Shown: positions 16,213 to 24,773 of the stretch, one piece after another
Position numbering within the stretch: the stretch's first letter is position 1
Layout: each line of letters opens with the position of its first letter
DNA from: Microbacterium sp. 10M-3C3
Lineage (GTDB): Bacteria > Actinomycetota > Actinomycetes > Actinomycetales > Microbacteriaceae
Direction of reading: 5' to 3'
Assembly (NCBI RefSeq): GCF_003931875.1
Contig: NZ_CP034245.1
Location: 2,790,001-2,854,000, forward strand
DNA length: 64,000 bases
The notes under the pieces: model-generated
Database searches by the model: none
What the model saw: only the letters and a program-made list of their open reading frames with translations
Told to the model about the DNA's origin: nothing
Program-made: the position numbers and the translations under genes

Positions 16213-17037
16213 ATGCCCGACGTCATCAGCCTCGTCCGCGCCCTCGACGGTGTGGCGCGCACCGCGACCCTCCGCGAGCGCGGCCTGAGTGACCACCGGA
16301 TCGCCGACGCCGTGCGGCGCGGCGCGCTCTCGCGCGTGCGTCGCGGGTGGGTCGCGCTGCCGTCCGCCGACACCGAACTGGTCGAAGCAGCCCGCGCGGG
16401 CGTCGTGCTGACGTGTGTCACGCAGGCTCGGCGGCTCGGTCTGTGGGTGCTGGCGGAGCCGCGCCCGCACGTCGCCGCGCCCGGCCATGCCGGCCACGTC
16501 GCCTCGGCGGTCGGACACGTGCACTGGGCGGCGCCCGTCGTGCCGCGGCATCCGGATGCGCTCGTCGACCCGGTCGAGAACGTGCTGGCGGTCGCGGCGT
16601 CGTGCCTGCCGCACGAGGAGGCGCTCGCGGTGTGGGAGTCGGCGCTGCGGCAGGGGATGGTCGACATCCGGGAGATGCGTCGCCTCGACCTGGGCCCGGC
16701 CGCGCGCGCCCTGTGCGACGAGGCGGATCCCTACGCCGACTCCGGCCTGGAGTCCTTCGCGGTACCGCGTCTGCGGTGGCTCGGGCTGCCGCTGCGCCGC
16801 CAGGTGTGGATCGCCGGTCACCGCGTCGATCTGCTGATCGGCGAACGGCTCGCGTTCCAGATCGACGGCGGCCACCACGTCGGCGCGCAGCGCGAGGAGG
16901 ACATCGCCCACGATGTCGCGCTCGGCCTGCTCGGCTATCGCGTGATCCGCGTCGGCTACCGCACGATCGTCGACGACTGGGCGAGCGTGCAGGAGCGGAT
17001 CATGCGCGCGATCGCCCAGGGATGGCACCGCGCGTGA
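16213..17037 (+). CDS. AbiEi-antitoxin-domain / DUF559 (PD-(D/E)XK-like) protein
   Basis: A 274-residue protein. The N-terminal part (residues 1-55) resembles the winged-helix AbiEi antitoxin domain (TATLRERGLSDHRIADAVRRG, LSRVRRGWVALP). The C-terminal 100 residues are a DUF559/very-short-patch-repair-like nuclease fold: ESFAVPRLRWLGLPLRRQ, HRVDLLIG, LAFQIDGGHHVGAQR, then LLGYRVIRVGY. The usual E-x-D of the active site reads Q-I-D here, so catalysis is uncertain. The function of this actinobacterial family is unknown. The gene is bracketed by 79-bp palindromes 101 bp upstream and 25 bp downstream. CAGGGT lies 6 bases before the ATG, a probable leaderless start. Confidence 0.8.
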   Translation: MPDVISLVRALDGVARTATLRERGLSDHRIADAVRRGALSRVRRGWVALPSADTELVEAARAGVVLTCVTQARRLGLWVLAEPRPHVAAPGHAGHVASAVGHVHWAAPVVPRHPDALVDPVENVLAVAASCLPHEEALAVWESALRQGMVDIREMRRLDLGPAARALCDEADPYADSGLESFAVPRLRWLGLPLRRQVWIAGHRVDLLIGERLAFQIDGGHHVGAQREEDIAHDVALGLLGYRVIRVGYRTIVDDWASVQERIMRAIAQGWHRA

Positions 17038-17061
17038 TGCCGGAGCCTCGCCGCCAGCTCG

Positions 17062-17140
17062 CGCTTCGGGAGGAGATCGAGCCTCGGGAGGACGGATACG
17101 CGGTACACGTCCTCCCTACGCCGGATCTCCTCCCGAGGCG
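17062..17140. repeat. 79-bp palindromic element, copy B (downstream of DUF559 gene)
   Basis: The outer arms CGCTTCGGGAGGAGATC and GATCTCCTCCCGAGGCG match at 16 of 17 positions. The inner arms GGGAGGACG and CGTCCTCCC match perfectly around a GATACGCGG-type loop. It fills nearly all of the 118-bp gap between the DUF559 gene and fprA and could also serve as the terminator for both. Confidence 0.8.
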
Positions 17141-17155
17141 AGGGGCGCCGCGGGG

Positions 17156-18529
17156 CTAATCGCCGCGGGAGATCGCGACCATCTCGTCGCGCGGCACGAC
17201 CTTGATACGGGCGCGCTCGTGCGGCGCCCCGAGCGCCATCTCGTGCTCGTCGAGGCGGTGCCAGCCCTCGAGGTCGGTCCAGGCGACACCGCGCTCGGCC
17301 AGCAGCGCGGGGATCGCGTCCTCCGCCGGGTCCTCCGGCTGCCACCACGAGCCCTGGTCGTTGATGAGGTGGCGCACCGTCTCCATCGCGTCCGACTTCG
17401 TGTGGCCGATGAGCCCGACCGGTCCGCGCTTGATCCAGCCGGTGGCGTAGACGCCGGGCACGCGCTCGTTGGAGTCCTTGCGGATGACCTGGCCCTCGTG
17501 GTTCGGGATGACGCCGTGGCGCTTGTCGAAGGGCACGCCCGGGAGGGGCGACCCGAAGTATCCGACCGCGCGGTACAGCGCCTGGATCGCGACCTCGCGC
17601 AGCTCGCCCGTACCGACGACGCCACCCTGCCCGTCGGGGCGCGTGCGCTCGTAGACGAAGGACGACACCCGGCCGTCGGCATCCGTCTTCACCTCGACGG
17701 GCTTCGCCCAGAAGTGCAGGTGCAGGCGCCGCGACGCCTCACCGCCCGCGTTGTTCACGCTCGGGCGCTTGCGCCACGACTGCAGCACGCGATCGATGAC
17801 CATGACCTGCTTGTTGCTTGCGATCGCGGCCTTCGAGGCCTCGTCGTAGTCGAAGTCCTCGTCGTACACGACCATGTCGACATCGCGCAGCTCGCCGAGC
17901 TCGCGCAGCTCCAGCGGCGTGAACTTCACCTGCGCGGGGCCGCGACGGCCGAAGACGTGCACGTCGGTGACCGGCGAGGCCTTCAGGCCCTCGTACACGT
18001 TCGCGGGGATCTCGGTGGGGAGGAGGTCGTCGGCGTGCTTGGCCAGCATGCGCGAGATGTCGAGGGCCACGTTGCCGTTGCCGATGACGGCGACCGACTC
18101 GGCCTCGAGCGGCCACGTGCGCGGCACGTCGGGGTGGCCGTCGAACCACGACACGAAGTCGGCGGCGCCGTACGAGCCCTTCGCATCGATGCCCGGGATG
18201 TCCAGCTTCGTGTCGCGGATGGCCCCGGTGGCGAAGATCACGGCGTTGTAGTGACGCTTGAGATCATCGAGGGTGATGTCCTCGCCGAAGCGGACGTTCC
18301 CGAAGATGCGGATGTCGCCGCGGTCGAGCACCTCGCGCAGCGCCGTGATGATGCCCTTGATGCGCGGGTGGTCGGGCGCGACGCCGTAGCGCACGAGGCC
18401 GTAGGGGGCGGGGAGCTGTTCGAACAGGTCGATCGACACGTCGAACTTCCGCTCGGCCTTCAGCAGGATGTCCGCCGCGTAGATGCCGGCGGGTCCTGCG
18501 CCGACGATGGCCAGCCGGAGCTTGGTCAT
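17156..18529 (-). CDS. fprA: Ferredoxin/adrenodoxin-type NADP+ reductase (FprA-like)
   Basis: A 457-residue FAD enzyme passing electrons between NADPH and ferredoxin. FAD motif: AIVGAGPAGIYAADIL at residues 6-21, then PYGLVRYGVAPDHPRIK. NADP site: VAVIGNGNVALDISRML near 155 and FGRRGPAQVKFTPLEL near 195. C-terminal FAD contact: GVYATGWIKRGPVGLIGH near 365. It is closest to mitochondrial adrenodoxin reductase and mycobacterial FprA. The ATG has AGAGGA upstream. It is on the same strand as the downstream-lying isoprenoid genes, 46 bp from the polyprenyl synthase stop, so it may be the last gene of the unit from menG onward. Confidence 0.95.
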   Translation of the reverse strand: MTKLRLAIVGAGPAGIYAADILLKAERKFDVSIDLFEQLPAPYGLVRYGVAPDHPRIKGIITALREVLDRGDIRIFGNVRFGEDITLDDLKRHYNAVIFATGAIRDTKLDIPGIDAKGSYGAADFVSWFDGHPDVPRTWPLEAESVAVIGNGNVALDISRMLAKHADDLLPTEIPANVYEGLKASPVTDVHVFGRRGPAQVKFTPLELRELGELRDVDMVVYDEDFDYDEASKAAIASNKQVMVIDRVLQSWRKRPSVNNAGGEASRRLHLHFWAKPVEVKTDADGRVSSFVYERTRPDGQGGVVGTGELREVAIQALYRAVGYFGSPLPGVPFDKRHGVIPNHEGQVIRKDSNERVPGVYATGWIKRGPVGLIGHTKSDAMETVRHLINDQGSWWQPEDPAEDAIPALLAERGVAWTDLEGWHRLDEHEMALGAPHERARIKVVPRDEMVAISRGD

Positions 18530-18575
18530 GGGTGTCCTCTCGGAAACGGATGCGGCGGTCCCGCCGCGATCGGAG

Positions 18576-19637
18576 TCAGCTGGAGCGGTCGGCGACGGCC
18601 TGCGCGAAGCGCGTGAGCGCCTCCCGCACGGCGCCGTCGGGCACCGGCCCCAGCGCGTCGATGGCCTCGTTCGACCACTGGTGGGCGAGATCGAGGGTCG
18701 CGTCGGTGGCCTCGTGCGCCCGCAGCAGGGCGAGCGGCTCGTCGAGGATCTCGGGGTCGGCGCCGTCGGCGATGGCCTCGACGCCCTGCTCGATGCGCGC
18801 GTGCAGGTCGACCGACGCTGCATCCGTGCGCTGACCGAGCAGCAGGTAGGGCATCGTCGGCACCCCCGCGCGCAGGTCGGTGCCGGGCACCTTGCCGGTC
18901 TCGTCGGGGTCGGCCGACAGGTCGATGACGTCGTCGAGCAGCTGAAAGGCGACGCCCGCCTTCTCGCCGAAGACGCGCATGGGCGTCTCGTACTCCTGCG
19001 GGCCGCGCGAGAAGATGACGCCCGCCTCGGCGGCCGTCGCGATGAGGGAGCCGGTCTTGTCGGAGAGCACGTGCAGGTAGAACGCGACCGGGTCGTCGCC
19101 GGGCTGCGGGCCGACGGTCTCGTGCATCTGGCCGAGCACGAGCCGCTCGAACGTGTCGGCCTGGAGGCGGATGGCGCGCTCGCCGTGGCGCGCCATGATC
19201 TGGCTCGCACGAGAGAACAGCAGGTCGCCGGTGAGGATCGCGACGTTGTTGCCCCACACGGTCTGAGCGCTCGGCACGCCGCGACGCACGTCGGCGCCGT
19301 CCATGACGTCGTCGTGGTAGAGCGACCCCAGGTGGGTCATCTCCAGCGCGGTCGCCGCATCCACGACGTCGTCGCCGATGCCTTCGCCGAGCTGCGCCGT
19401 GAGCATCGCGAGCATCGGGCGCACGCGCTTGCCGCCGGCCTCGTACAGATAGCGGCTCGTGGCGTCGGCGAGCGCGTCGGCCGAGCGCAGCTCGCGCGCG
19501 AGGCTCTCCTCGACGCGGTCCAGGCCCGCCTCGACGGTGGCCAGCAGCTTGCGCGAGCGGACCCCCGCGAACACGCGGTCGGAAAGTCCCAGCTTGCCCG
19601 CCATCTGCGAGCCCGCAGCGGAAGGTCTCGGGGTCAC
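18576..19637 (-). CDS. Trans-polyprenyl diphosphate synthase (menaquinone side chain)
   Basis: A 353-residue head-to-tail prenyltransferase that builds the isoprenoid tail. The first Asp-rich motif is in LYHDDVMDGADVRRGVPSAQ near residue 105 and the second in FQLLDDVIDL near 233. GGKRVRPMLAML and LTGDLLFSRA are also family marks. A position next to menG and in a menaquinone region makes hepta- to nonaprenyl diphosphate for menaquinone the likely product; chain length cannot be read. The GTG start is 6 bases after a TAGGGT -10. menG ends 34 bp upstream. Confidence 0.93.
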   Translation of the reverse strand: MTPRPSAAGSQMAGKLGLSDRVFAGVRSRKLLATVEAGLDRVEESLARELRSADALADATSRYLYEAGGKRVRPMLAMLTAQLGEGIGDDVVDAATALEMTHLGSLYHDDVMDGADVRRGVPSAQTVWGNNVAILTGDLLFSRASQIMARHGERAIRLQADTFERLVLGQMHETVGPQPGDDPVAFYLHVLSDKTGSLIATAAEAGVIFSRGPQEYETPMRVFGEKAGVAFQLLDDVIDLSADPDETGKVPGTDLRAGVPTMPYLLLGQRTDAASVDLHARIEQGVEAIADGADPEILDEPLALLRAHEATDATLDLAHQWSNEAIDALGPVPDGAVREALTRFAQAVADRSS

Positions 19638-19670
19638 CCTCCAACCCTATCGCGCGTGGGGAGTTCGGCC

Positions 19671-20387
19671 TCAGGCCCTGGCGTAGCCGCGGTGCAGCGC
19701 TACGATGCCGAGCGACAGGTTGCGGTACGCGACATCGGCCCAGCCGGCCTCGCGCATCCACTGCGAGAGCGTCCGCTGGTCGGGCCAGTCGCGGATCGAC
19801 TCGTTGAGGTAGTCGTACGCCTCCGCGTTGGAGCTCACCGCGCGCGCGACGACGGGAAGCACGCGCCCGTTGTAGAAGCGGTAGAGGCCGCCGAAGAGCT
19901 TCGACGGCGGGTGGGAGAACTCGCACACGACGATGCGGCCGCCGGGCTTGGTGACCCGGCGCAGCTCGCGCAGCGCCGTCTTCGGCTCGTTGACGTTGCG
20001 CAGGCCGAACGACATCGTGACGGCGTCGAACTCGGCGTCGCCGAAGGGCAGCGCGGTCGCGTCGGCCTCGACGAACGTGAGGTTCGGGATGTCGCCGTAC
20101 CGGCGGCGGCCCTCGCGGATCATGCCGGGCGAGAAGTCGGCCGCGACGACCTCCGCGCCGCTGCGCGCGAGCGAGACCGAGCTCGCCCCCGTGCCGGCGG
20201 CGAGGTCGAGGATGCGCTGCCCGCGCCGCGGCGCCACGGCGCGGGTCGTGGCGATGCGCCAGAAGCGGTCGTTCCCGAGGCTCAGCACGGCGTTGGTGCG
20301 GTCGTACGCCGCGGCGACCTGGTCGAACATGCCGCTCACGCGTGCCGGGTCCTTGCCGAGGTCGGCGCGGTTGGGCTCGGAGGTCAC
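19671..20387 (-). CDS. menG: Demethylmenaquinone methyltransferase
   Basis: A 238-residue SAM-dependent methyltransferase, UbiE/MenG family, which catalyses the last menaquinone step. Conserved marks: [21 protein letters not shown], the SAM motif [19 protein letters not shown] near 60, [31 protein letters not shown] near 120, and C-terminal [11 protein letters not shown]. No ubiquinone genes are seen, so the MenG reading is preferred. The start is GTG, 6 bases after TAGACT (20399-20394 on the minus strand). It lies directly downstream of the DUF402 gene (gap 9 bp), so the -10 sits inside the end of that gene's stop region. Confidence 0.95.
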   Translation of the reverse strand: MTSEPNRADLGKDPARVSGMFDQVAAAYDRTNAVLSLGNDRFWRIATTRAVAPRRGQRILDLAAGTGASSVSLARSGAEVVAADFSPGMIREGRRRYGDIPNLTFVEADATALPFGDAEFDAVTMSFGLRNVNEPKTALRELRRVTKPGGRIVVCEFSHPPSKLFGGLYRFYNGRVLPVVARAVSSNAEAYDYLNESIRDWPDQRTLSQWMREAGWADVAYRNLSLGIVALHRGYARA

Positions 20388-20396
20388 CGTCCGAGT

Positions 20397-20924
20397 CTAC
20401 GCACCGAGGTCGGCGAGAACGGCGAGCCAGCGGGCGATCGTGCGGTCGTCGAACGGCGCTTCGCGGGCCGTGACGCGGCGTTCGAGGTCGACGGCGACGT
20501 CCTCGAGCCGCGCGACGATGTCGAGCGGGTAGCCGTACTGCACACGGTGCTCGTCCCACTCGTCGCGGTCGTCGATCCAGATGCCGTGGCGCGCGTCATC
20601 GACGACGTCGAGATCCATGTCGACGCCCGCGGCCTCGCCGGCGTCGTCGAAGCGCACGTCCCACGCGAGATCGATGTACACGCGGACCGGATGCGGCGCC
20701 GCGTTGGCCGTGAACGCCCATTCGCCCGACGGCGGCACGAGCGTCACGTTGGGCTGCGGCGCCCGCACCTCGCGACCCGGGCGGGCGCTGCGGGCGCCCG
20801 CGACCTGGCCGACCCAATCGCCGTGCTCGTCCGAGCCGAGGAACACGCACTCGTGCTCCCAGTGCGGCGACCCGTCCCACTTGCGCCAGCGGAAGAGCAG
20901 TCGCGTACCGGGAGGAGGACTCAC
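20397..20924 (-). CDS. DUF402 domain-containing protein
   Basis: A 175-residue protein. LLFRWRKWDGSPHWEHECVF starts it, and the DUF402 core follows (VRVYIDLAWDVRF; DMDLDVVDDARHGIWIDDRD; the paired acidic residues likely bind a divalent metal). Relatives include nucleoside phosphatases and the RNase-like FAU-1 domain. The activity here is unknown. A TAGACT -10 is 6 bases before the GTG start. It is back-to-back with menF, with only 41 bp between starts. Confidence 0.85.
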   Translation of the reverse strand: MSPPPGTRLLFRWRKWDGSPHWEHECVFLGSDEHGDWVGQVAGARSARPGREVRAPQPNVTLVPPSGEWAFTANAAPHPVRVYIDLAWDVRFDDAGEAAGVDMDLDVVDDARHGIWIDDRDEWDEHRVQYGYPLDIVARLEDVAVDLERRVTAREAPFDDRTIARWLAVLADLGA

Positions 20925-20930
20925 GCTCGC

Positions 20931-20959
20931 AGTCTAGGGATGCGGCGCCGAACTAGGCT
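20931..20959. promoter_or_regulatory. Divergent leaderless promoters of DUF402 gene and menF
   Basis: TAGACT on the minus strand (20936-20931) and TAGGCT on the plus strand (20954-20959) each sit 6 bases before a GTG start (20924 and 20966). The two hexamers are 17 bp apart, so the promoters share all upstream DNA. Confidence 0.6.
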
Positions 20960-20965
20960 GGAGGC

Positions 20966-22237
20966 GTGGACACCCCCGCTCCGGCGGCGCTGCCTCGCTT
21001 GCGCGTCGTGACGCGCGAGATCGAGCCGCTCGACGATCTCCTCCCCTTCACGACGACGCACGACCCGCTGTTCTGGAGCCGTCGCGGCGACACGATGGCC
21101 GCCTTCGGCACGGTCCACACCCTCCGCGCGACCGGCGCGCAGCCGGCCGCTGAGCTCTCGGCGCAGTGGCGAGCGCTCGTGGCGGCCGCCGAGGTCGACG
21201 ATGCGGTCGGCGTGGCCGGCACGGGCCTCATCGCGTTCGGCTCGCTCGCGTTCGACGCCGCGTCCCCGCGCGGGAACGCGCTGATCGTGCCCGACCTCGT
21301 CGTGGGGCGCCGGGGCGGACGCACGTTCGCGACGCGCGTCGCGCTCGCGGATGCGGCGGCCCCGCCCGAGCCGGAACTGCCGCCGCGCTCGCCCTTCGGC
21401 CCCCACTGGGCGGCATCGCTCGGACCCGGTCGGATGACGGCGGAGACCTACCAGGAGGCGGTGCGCACCGCGGTCGCGGCGATCCGGGCGCAGCGCCTGG
21501 ACAAGGTCGTGCTCGCGCGCGACGTGGAGGGCCGGGTGCCCGCGACCGCCGACCTCCGCCGCCTCGTACGGGCGCTGCTGACGGGCTACCCCGACTGCTG
21601 GGTGTTCGCCGTCGACGGTCTCATCGGCGCGAGCCCCGAGACGCTCGTGACCGTGTCGGGCGGCACGCTCACGGCGCGGGTACTCGCCGGCACGAGCGCC
21701 CGCGGCGCCGACGAGGACGCGGATGCGGCGGCCGCGCTCGCCCTCGCCGACAGCGCGAAGGACCAGCACGAGCACCGATTCGCCGTCCGCAGCGTCCTGG
21801 CGTCGCTCCGCCCGCACACGAGCGCTCTCGCCGCCGGCGAGCAGCCGTTCACGCTGCGCCTTCCCAACGTGTGGCACCTCGCGACCGACATCGAGGGGGT
21901 GCTGGCCGACCGCTCGTCGTCGCTCGATCTCGTCGCGGCGCTGCATCCCACCGCCGCGGTCGCCGGGACGCCCACGGCCGAGGCGCTGGAGTGGATCCGG
22001 CGGCTCGAGCCGTTCGACCGCGGGCGCTACGCCGGGGCGGTCGGCTGGATCGACGCCGACGGCGACGGCGAGTGGGCGATCGCGCTGCGCTGCGCGCAGT
22101 TCGGCCCGGCGACCGACGACGACCAGCGCGCGCTGACGGCCTACGCGGGGGCGGGGATCGTGGCCGACAGCGACCCCGAGGCGGAGCTGCTGGAGACGCG
22201 CGTGAAGTTCCGCCCCATCATCGACGCCCTCGCGTGA
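20966..22237 (+). CDS. menF: Isochorismate synthase
   Basis: A 423-residue chorismate-binding enzyme that makes isochorismate, the entry step of menaquinone synthesis. Marks: AAIRAQRLDKVVLARDVEGR near 180, PDCWVFAVDGLIGASPETLV near 218 with TARVLAGTSARG after it, DSAKDQHEHRFAVRSV near 265, LHPTAAVAGTPTAEALEWI near 330 and RYAGAVGWIDADGDGEWAIA near 355. Salicylate or anthranilate synthases share the fold, but the men neighbours decide. The GTG start follows TAGGCT by 6 bases. The last 20 bp overlap the end of the convergent DUF885 gene. Confidence 0.94.
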   Translation: MDTPAPAALPRLRVVTREIEPLDDLLPFTTTHDPLFWSRRGDTMAAFGTVHTLRATGAQPAAELSAQWRALVAAAEVDDAVGVAGTGLIAFGSLAFDAASPRGNALIVPDLVVGRRGGRTFATRVALADAAAPPEPELPPRSPFGPHWAASLGPGRMTAETYQEAVRTAVAAIRAQRLDKVVLARDVEGRVPATADLRRLVRALLTGYPDCWVFAVDGLIGASPETLVTVSGGTLTARVLAGTSARGADEDADAAAALALADSAKDQHEHRFAVRSVLASLRPHTSALAAGEQPFTLRLPNVWHLATDIEGVLADRSSSLDLVAALHPTAAVAGTPTAEALEWIRRLEPFDRGRYAGAVGWIDADGDGEWAIALRCAQFGPATDDDQRALTAYAGAGIVADSDPEAELLETRVKFRPIIDALA

Positions 22238-23888
22238 CGAGCGCCGCGAGCGGATCGAGCCCCATCGGACCGAGCGCGAGCGCGTCACGGTGGAACGCCC
22301 GCAGCGAGAACGCCGCGCCGTCCTGCTCCTCGCGCCGCCGGCGGGCCTGACGCCACAGCCGCGCACCCACGCCGAACGCGAGCGCCTGACCGGGCCACGC
22401 GAGGTAGCGGTCGACCTCGAAACCGGCGAGGGCGGGATCGACGTGCGCGAGCTCGACGAGCGCGTCGCGCGCGCGATCGACCGACCACTCCCCCGGCGCG
22501 AGCGCGACGCCGTCGGGGATCGGGCGCCCGGTGTGGAGGCCGATGTCGGCGACGATCCGCACCGCGCGCCACAGCCGGCCGAGCACGATGCCGAGCCGCT
22601 CCGCGTCGTCGCGGATGAGCCCGAGCTCGTCGGCGAGCTGCTCGGCGTAGTGCGCCCAGCCCTCGGCGTAGCCGTGCACGTGGCACACGTGGCGCTGCCA
22701 CGGGTGCAGACCCTCGTGCGCCGACGTGATCGCGAACTGCAGGTGATGCCCGGGCACGCCCTCGTGATGCACGCTCGTGATCTCGTGCCACGTCGCGACG
22801 TCGGCCTCGCCGTCCGGCAGGGTCCACACGACGCGCGGCGGCGCCGAACCGTCCGGCGCTCCGGGCGTGTAGAAGACCACGCCCGACGCCGCCTCCGACA
22901 CGACGCACACGACGTCGCCGACCCCGACCGGCAGGTCGAATGCGTCCGCCACGCCGTCGATCGACGCCGCGACGCGGTCGGCGAGCCACCGCTGGATCTG
23001 CGGCACGCCCCGGATGCGCCGCACGGGATCGCGATCGAGGCGCCCGGCCGCGTTGTGGACGGGGTCGGCCCCCGTGCCGCCCAGGCGCGCGGCGAGTCGG
23101 CGGGCCTCGGCGCTCAGCCGCTCCAGCTCCGCCCAGCCGAACGCGTACGTCTCGGCGACGTCGACGCGGGCGCCGAGCATCGTCGCGGCGATGCGGGCGT
23201 ACTCGTCCTCGCCGACCCCGTCGACGCTCGGTGCCCGCTTGCGGAGGTCGCCGCGCAGGGTGTCGCGGAGCGCGGCGAGGGCGGCGTTCGCGCGCTCGCG
23301 CCCCCGCGCGACGTGCGCACGCGTCTCGGGCCCGACGGACGCCGCGATCGGCACGGCGGCGAAGGAGTCGCCCGCGAGCCAGCCGTCGATCTGCGCCGCG
23401 AGCGCATCGAGCTGGCGGCGCGGGGCCACCGCCGTGCCCGAGAAGCGCTCCGGATGCTCCGCCGCCCAGCGCAGCGCGCGCTCGTACCCGCGGATCGCCC
23501 CGGCCGCCGCGTCGAGCCGGCGCACGAGACGGTCGCCCGCCGCATCCGGGGTCACCTCGAGTCCGTCGAACGCGCCGCGGACGAGGTGGACGGGGGTCGC
23601 GAGGGGCGCGACGAGGCGTGCCGTGAAGCCCGTGGCCAGCAGCACCCGCTCGCTCGCGAGGCGCTCGCGCAGCGCCGCGCGCAGCACGGGGTCGCCGCCC
23701 TCGGCGGCGTCGAGCGCCGCGATCGTGTCGGCGGCGAGCGCGTCGCGGCGCAGCAGCGCCTCGGGCGTCGTGTCGGTCAGGGCCGGACCGTCGGCGCCGA
23801 TCGCGGCGGCGGCGTCGGCATCGTCGGCGGCGAGGGACGCGACGTAGGTGTCGGCGATCGCCCGGACGGGATCGACGGCGCCGGTCAT
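22218..23888 (-). CDS. DUF885 family protein (putative zinc peptidase)
   Basis: A 556-residue protein of the usual DUF885 length. The metallopeptidase-like site is visible: HHEGVPGHHLQFAI near residue 373 (a variant HExxxHH) and HVHGYAEGWAHYAEQLADEL about 35 residues later carrying the third ligand Glu. YTPGAPDGS and GWAELERLSAEA are also typical. No signal peptide, so cytosolic. The start is the ATG overlapping the PPK2 stop as ATGA, which implies translational coupling; upstream frame residues look like shadow. The substrate is unknown, probably peptides. Confidence 0.85.
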   Translation of the reverse strand: MTGAVDPVRAIADTYVASLAADDADAAAAIGADGPALTDTTPEALLRRDALAADTIAALDAAEGGDPVLRAALRERLASERVLLATGFTARLVAPLATPVHLVRGAFDGLEVTPDAAGDRLVRRLDAAAGAIRGYERALRWAAEHPERFSGTAVAPRRQLDALAAQIDGWLAGDSFAAVPIAASVGPETRAHVARGRERANAALAALRDTLRGDLRKRAPSVDGVGEDEYARIAATMLGARVDVAETYAFGWAELERLSAEARRLAARLGGTGADPVHNAAGRLDRDPVRRIRGVPQIQRWLADRVAASIDGVADAFDLPVGVGDVVCVVSEAASGVVFYTPGAPDGSAPPRVVWTLPDGEADVATWHEITSVHHEGVPGHHLQFAITSAHEGLHPWQRHVCHVHGYAEGWAHYAEQLADELGLIRDDAERLGIVLGRLWRAVRIVADIGLHTGRPIPDGVALAPGEWSVDRARDALVELAHVDPALAGFEVDRYLAWPGQALAFGVGARLWRQARRRREEQDGAAFSLRAFHRDALALGPMGLDPLAALVTRGRR

Positions 23889-24742
23889 GACGCGGCGAGG
23901 CGCGCGCGCTCCGCGGCGACGTCGTAGTCGGCCGGCGGCCACTGCGGGTCGAGCCCGGCGAGGGCGTCGACGAGCAGCTGCGCGACCGCGAGGCGCGCGT
24001 ACCACTTGCGGTCGGCCGGCACGACGAACCACGGGGCGTCGGCGGTCGACGTGCGCTGGATCGCGACCTCGTACGCCGTCATGTACTCGTCCCACAGCGC
24101 GCGCTCGTCGAGATCGCCGGGGGCGAACTTCCAGTGCTTGTCGGGGCGGTCGAGGCGCTCGGCCAGCCGCGCCTTCTGCTCGTCCTTCGAGATGTGCAGC
24201 ATGACCTTCACGATCCGGATGCCGCGGTCCGCCGCCTCGCGCTCGAATCCGAGGATCGCGCCGTACCGGCGCTCGATCTCCTCGGGCGGCGCGAGTGCGC
24301 GGACGCGGCCGATGAGCACGTCCTCGTAGTGTGAGCGGTCGAACACGCCGATGCGGCCGGCGGCGGGGAGGCGCCGCCGGATGCGCCACAGGAAGTCGTG
24401 CGCGAGCTCGTCCGGTGTGGGCTTCTTGAAGGCGGCGAGCTCGACGCCCTGCGGGTCGACGGAGCCGACGACGTGCCGCACGATGCCGCCCTTACCGGCG
24501 GTGTCCATGGCCTGCAGGACGAGCAGGACCGAGCCCGTGCCGGGCGACGCCGTCGACTCGGCGAACAGGCGCTCCTGCAGCTCGCCGAGGCGCGCCGTCG
24601 TCGCGGCGAGGTCGGCCTCGGCGCTCTTCTTGTCGCCGTGGTAGCCGGGCGTGGATCGCGGGTCGACCTGCGCGAGCCGGAAGCCGTCAGCGGCGCGGAG
24701 CGCCTCCGCGGGGGCCGTGGACCACGTCTGCGTGTGCGCCAT
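23885..24742 (-). CDS. Polyphosphate kinase 2 family protein (polyphosphate:nucleotide phosphotransferase)
   Basis: A 285-residue PPK2. Walker A lies in LLVLQAMDTAGKGGIVRHVV near residue 72 and Walker B in GVFDRSHYEDVLIGRV near 130; HISKDEQKARLAERLD and PWFVVPADRKWYARLAVAQL are the conserved helix and tail. It moves phosphate between polyphosphate and a nucleotide; class (ADP or AMP/GMP specificity) is not decided here. CAGGAT lies 6 bases before the ATG, so a leaderless start is likely. The stop overlaps the next gene's start (ATGA). Confidence 0.92.
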   Translation of the reverse strand: MAHTQTWSTAPAEALRAADGFRLAQVDPRSTPGYHGDKKSAEADLAATTARLGELQERLFAESTASPGTGSVLLVLQAMDTAGKGGIVRHVVGSVDPQGVELAAFKKPTPDELAHDFLWRIRRRLPAAGRIGVFDRSHYEDVLIGRVRALAPPEEIERRYGAILGFEREAADRGIRIVKVMLHISKDEQKARLAERLDRPDKHWKFAPGDLDERALWDEYMTAYEVAIQRTSTADAPWFVVPADRKWYARLAVAQLLVDALAGLDPQWPPADYDVAAERARLAAS

Positions 24743-24773
24743 GATCCCATCCTGCCCCGAGCGAGCCGCCGCG

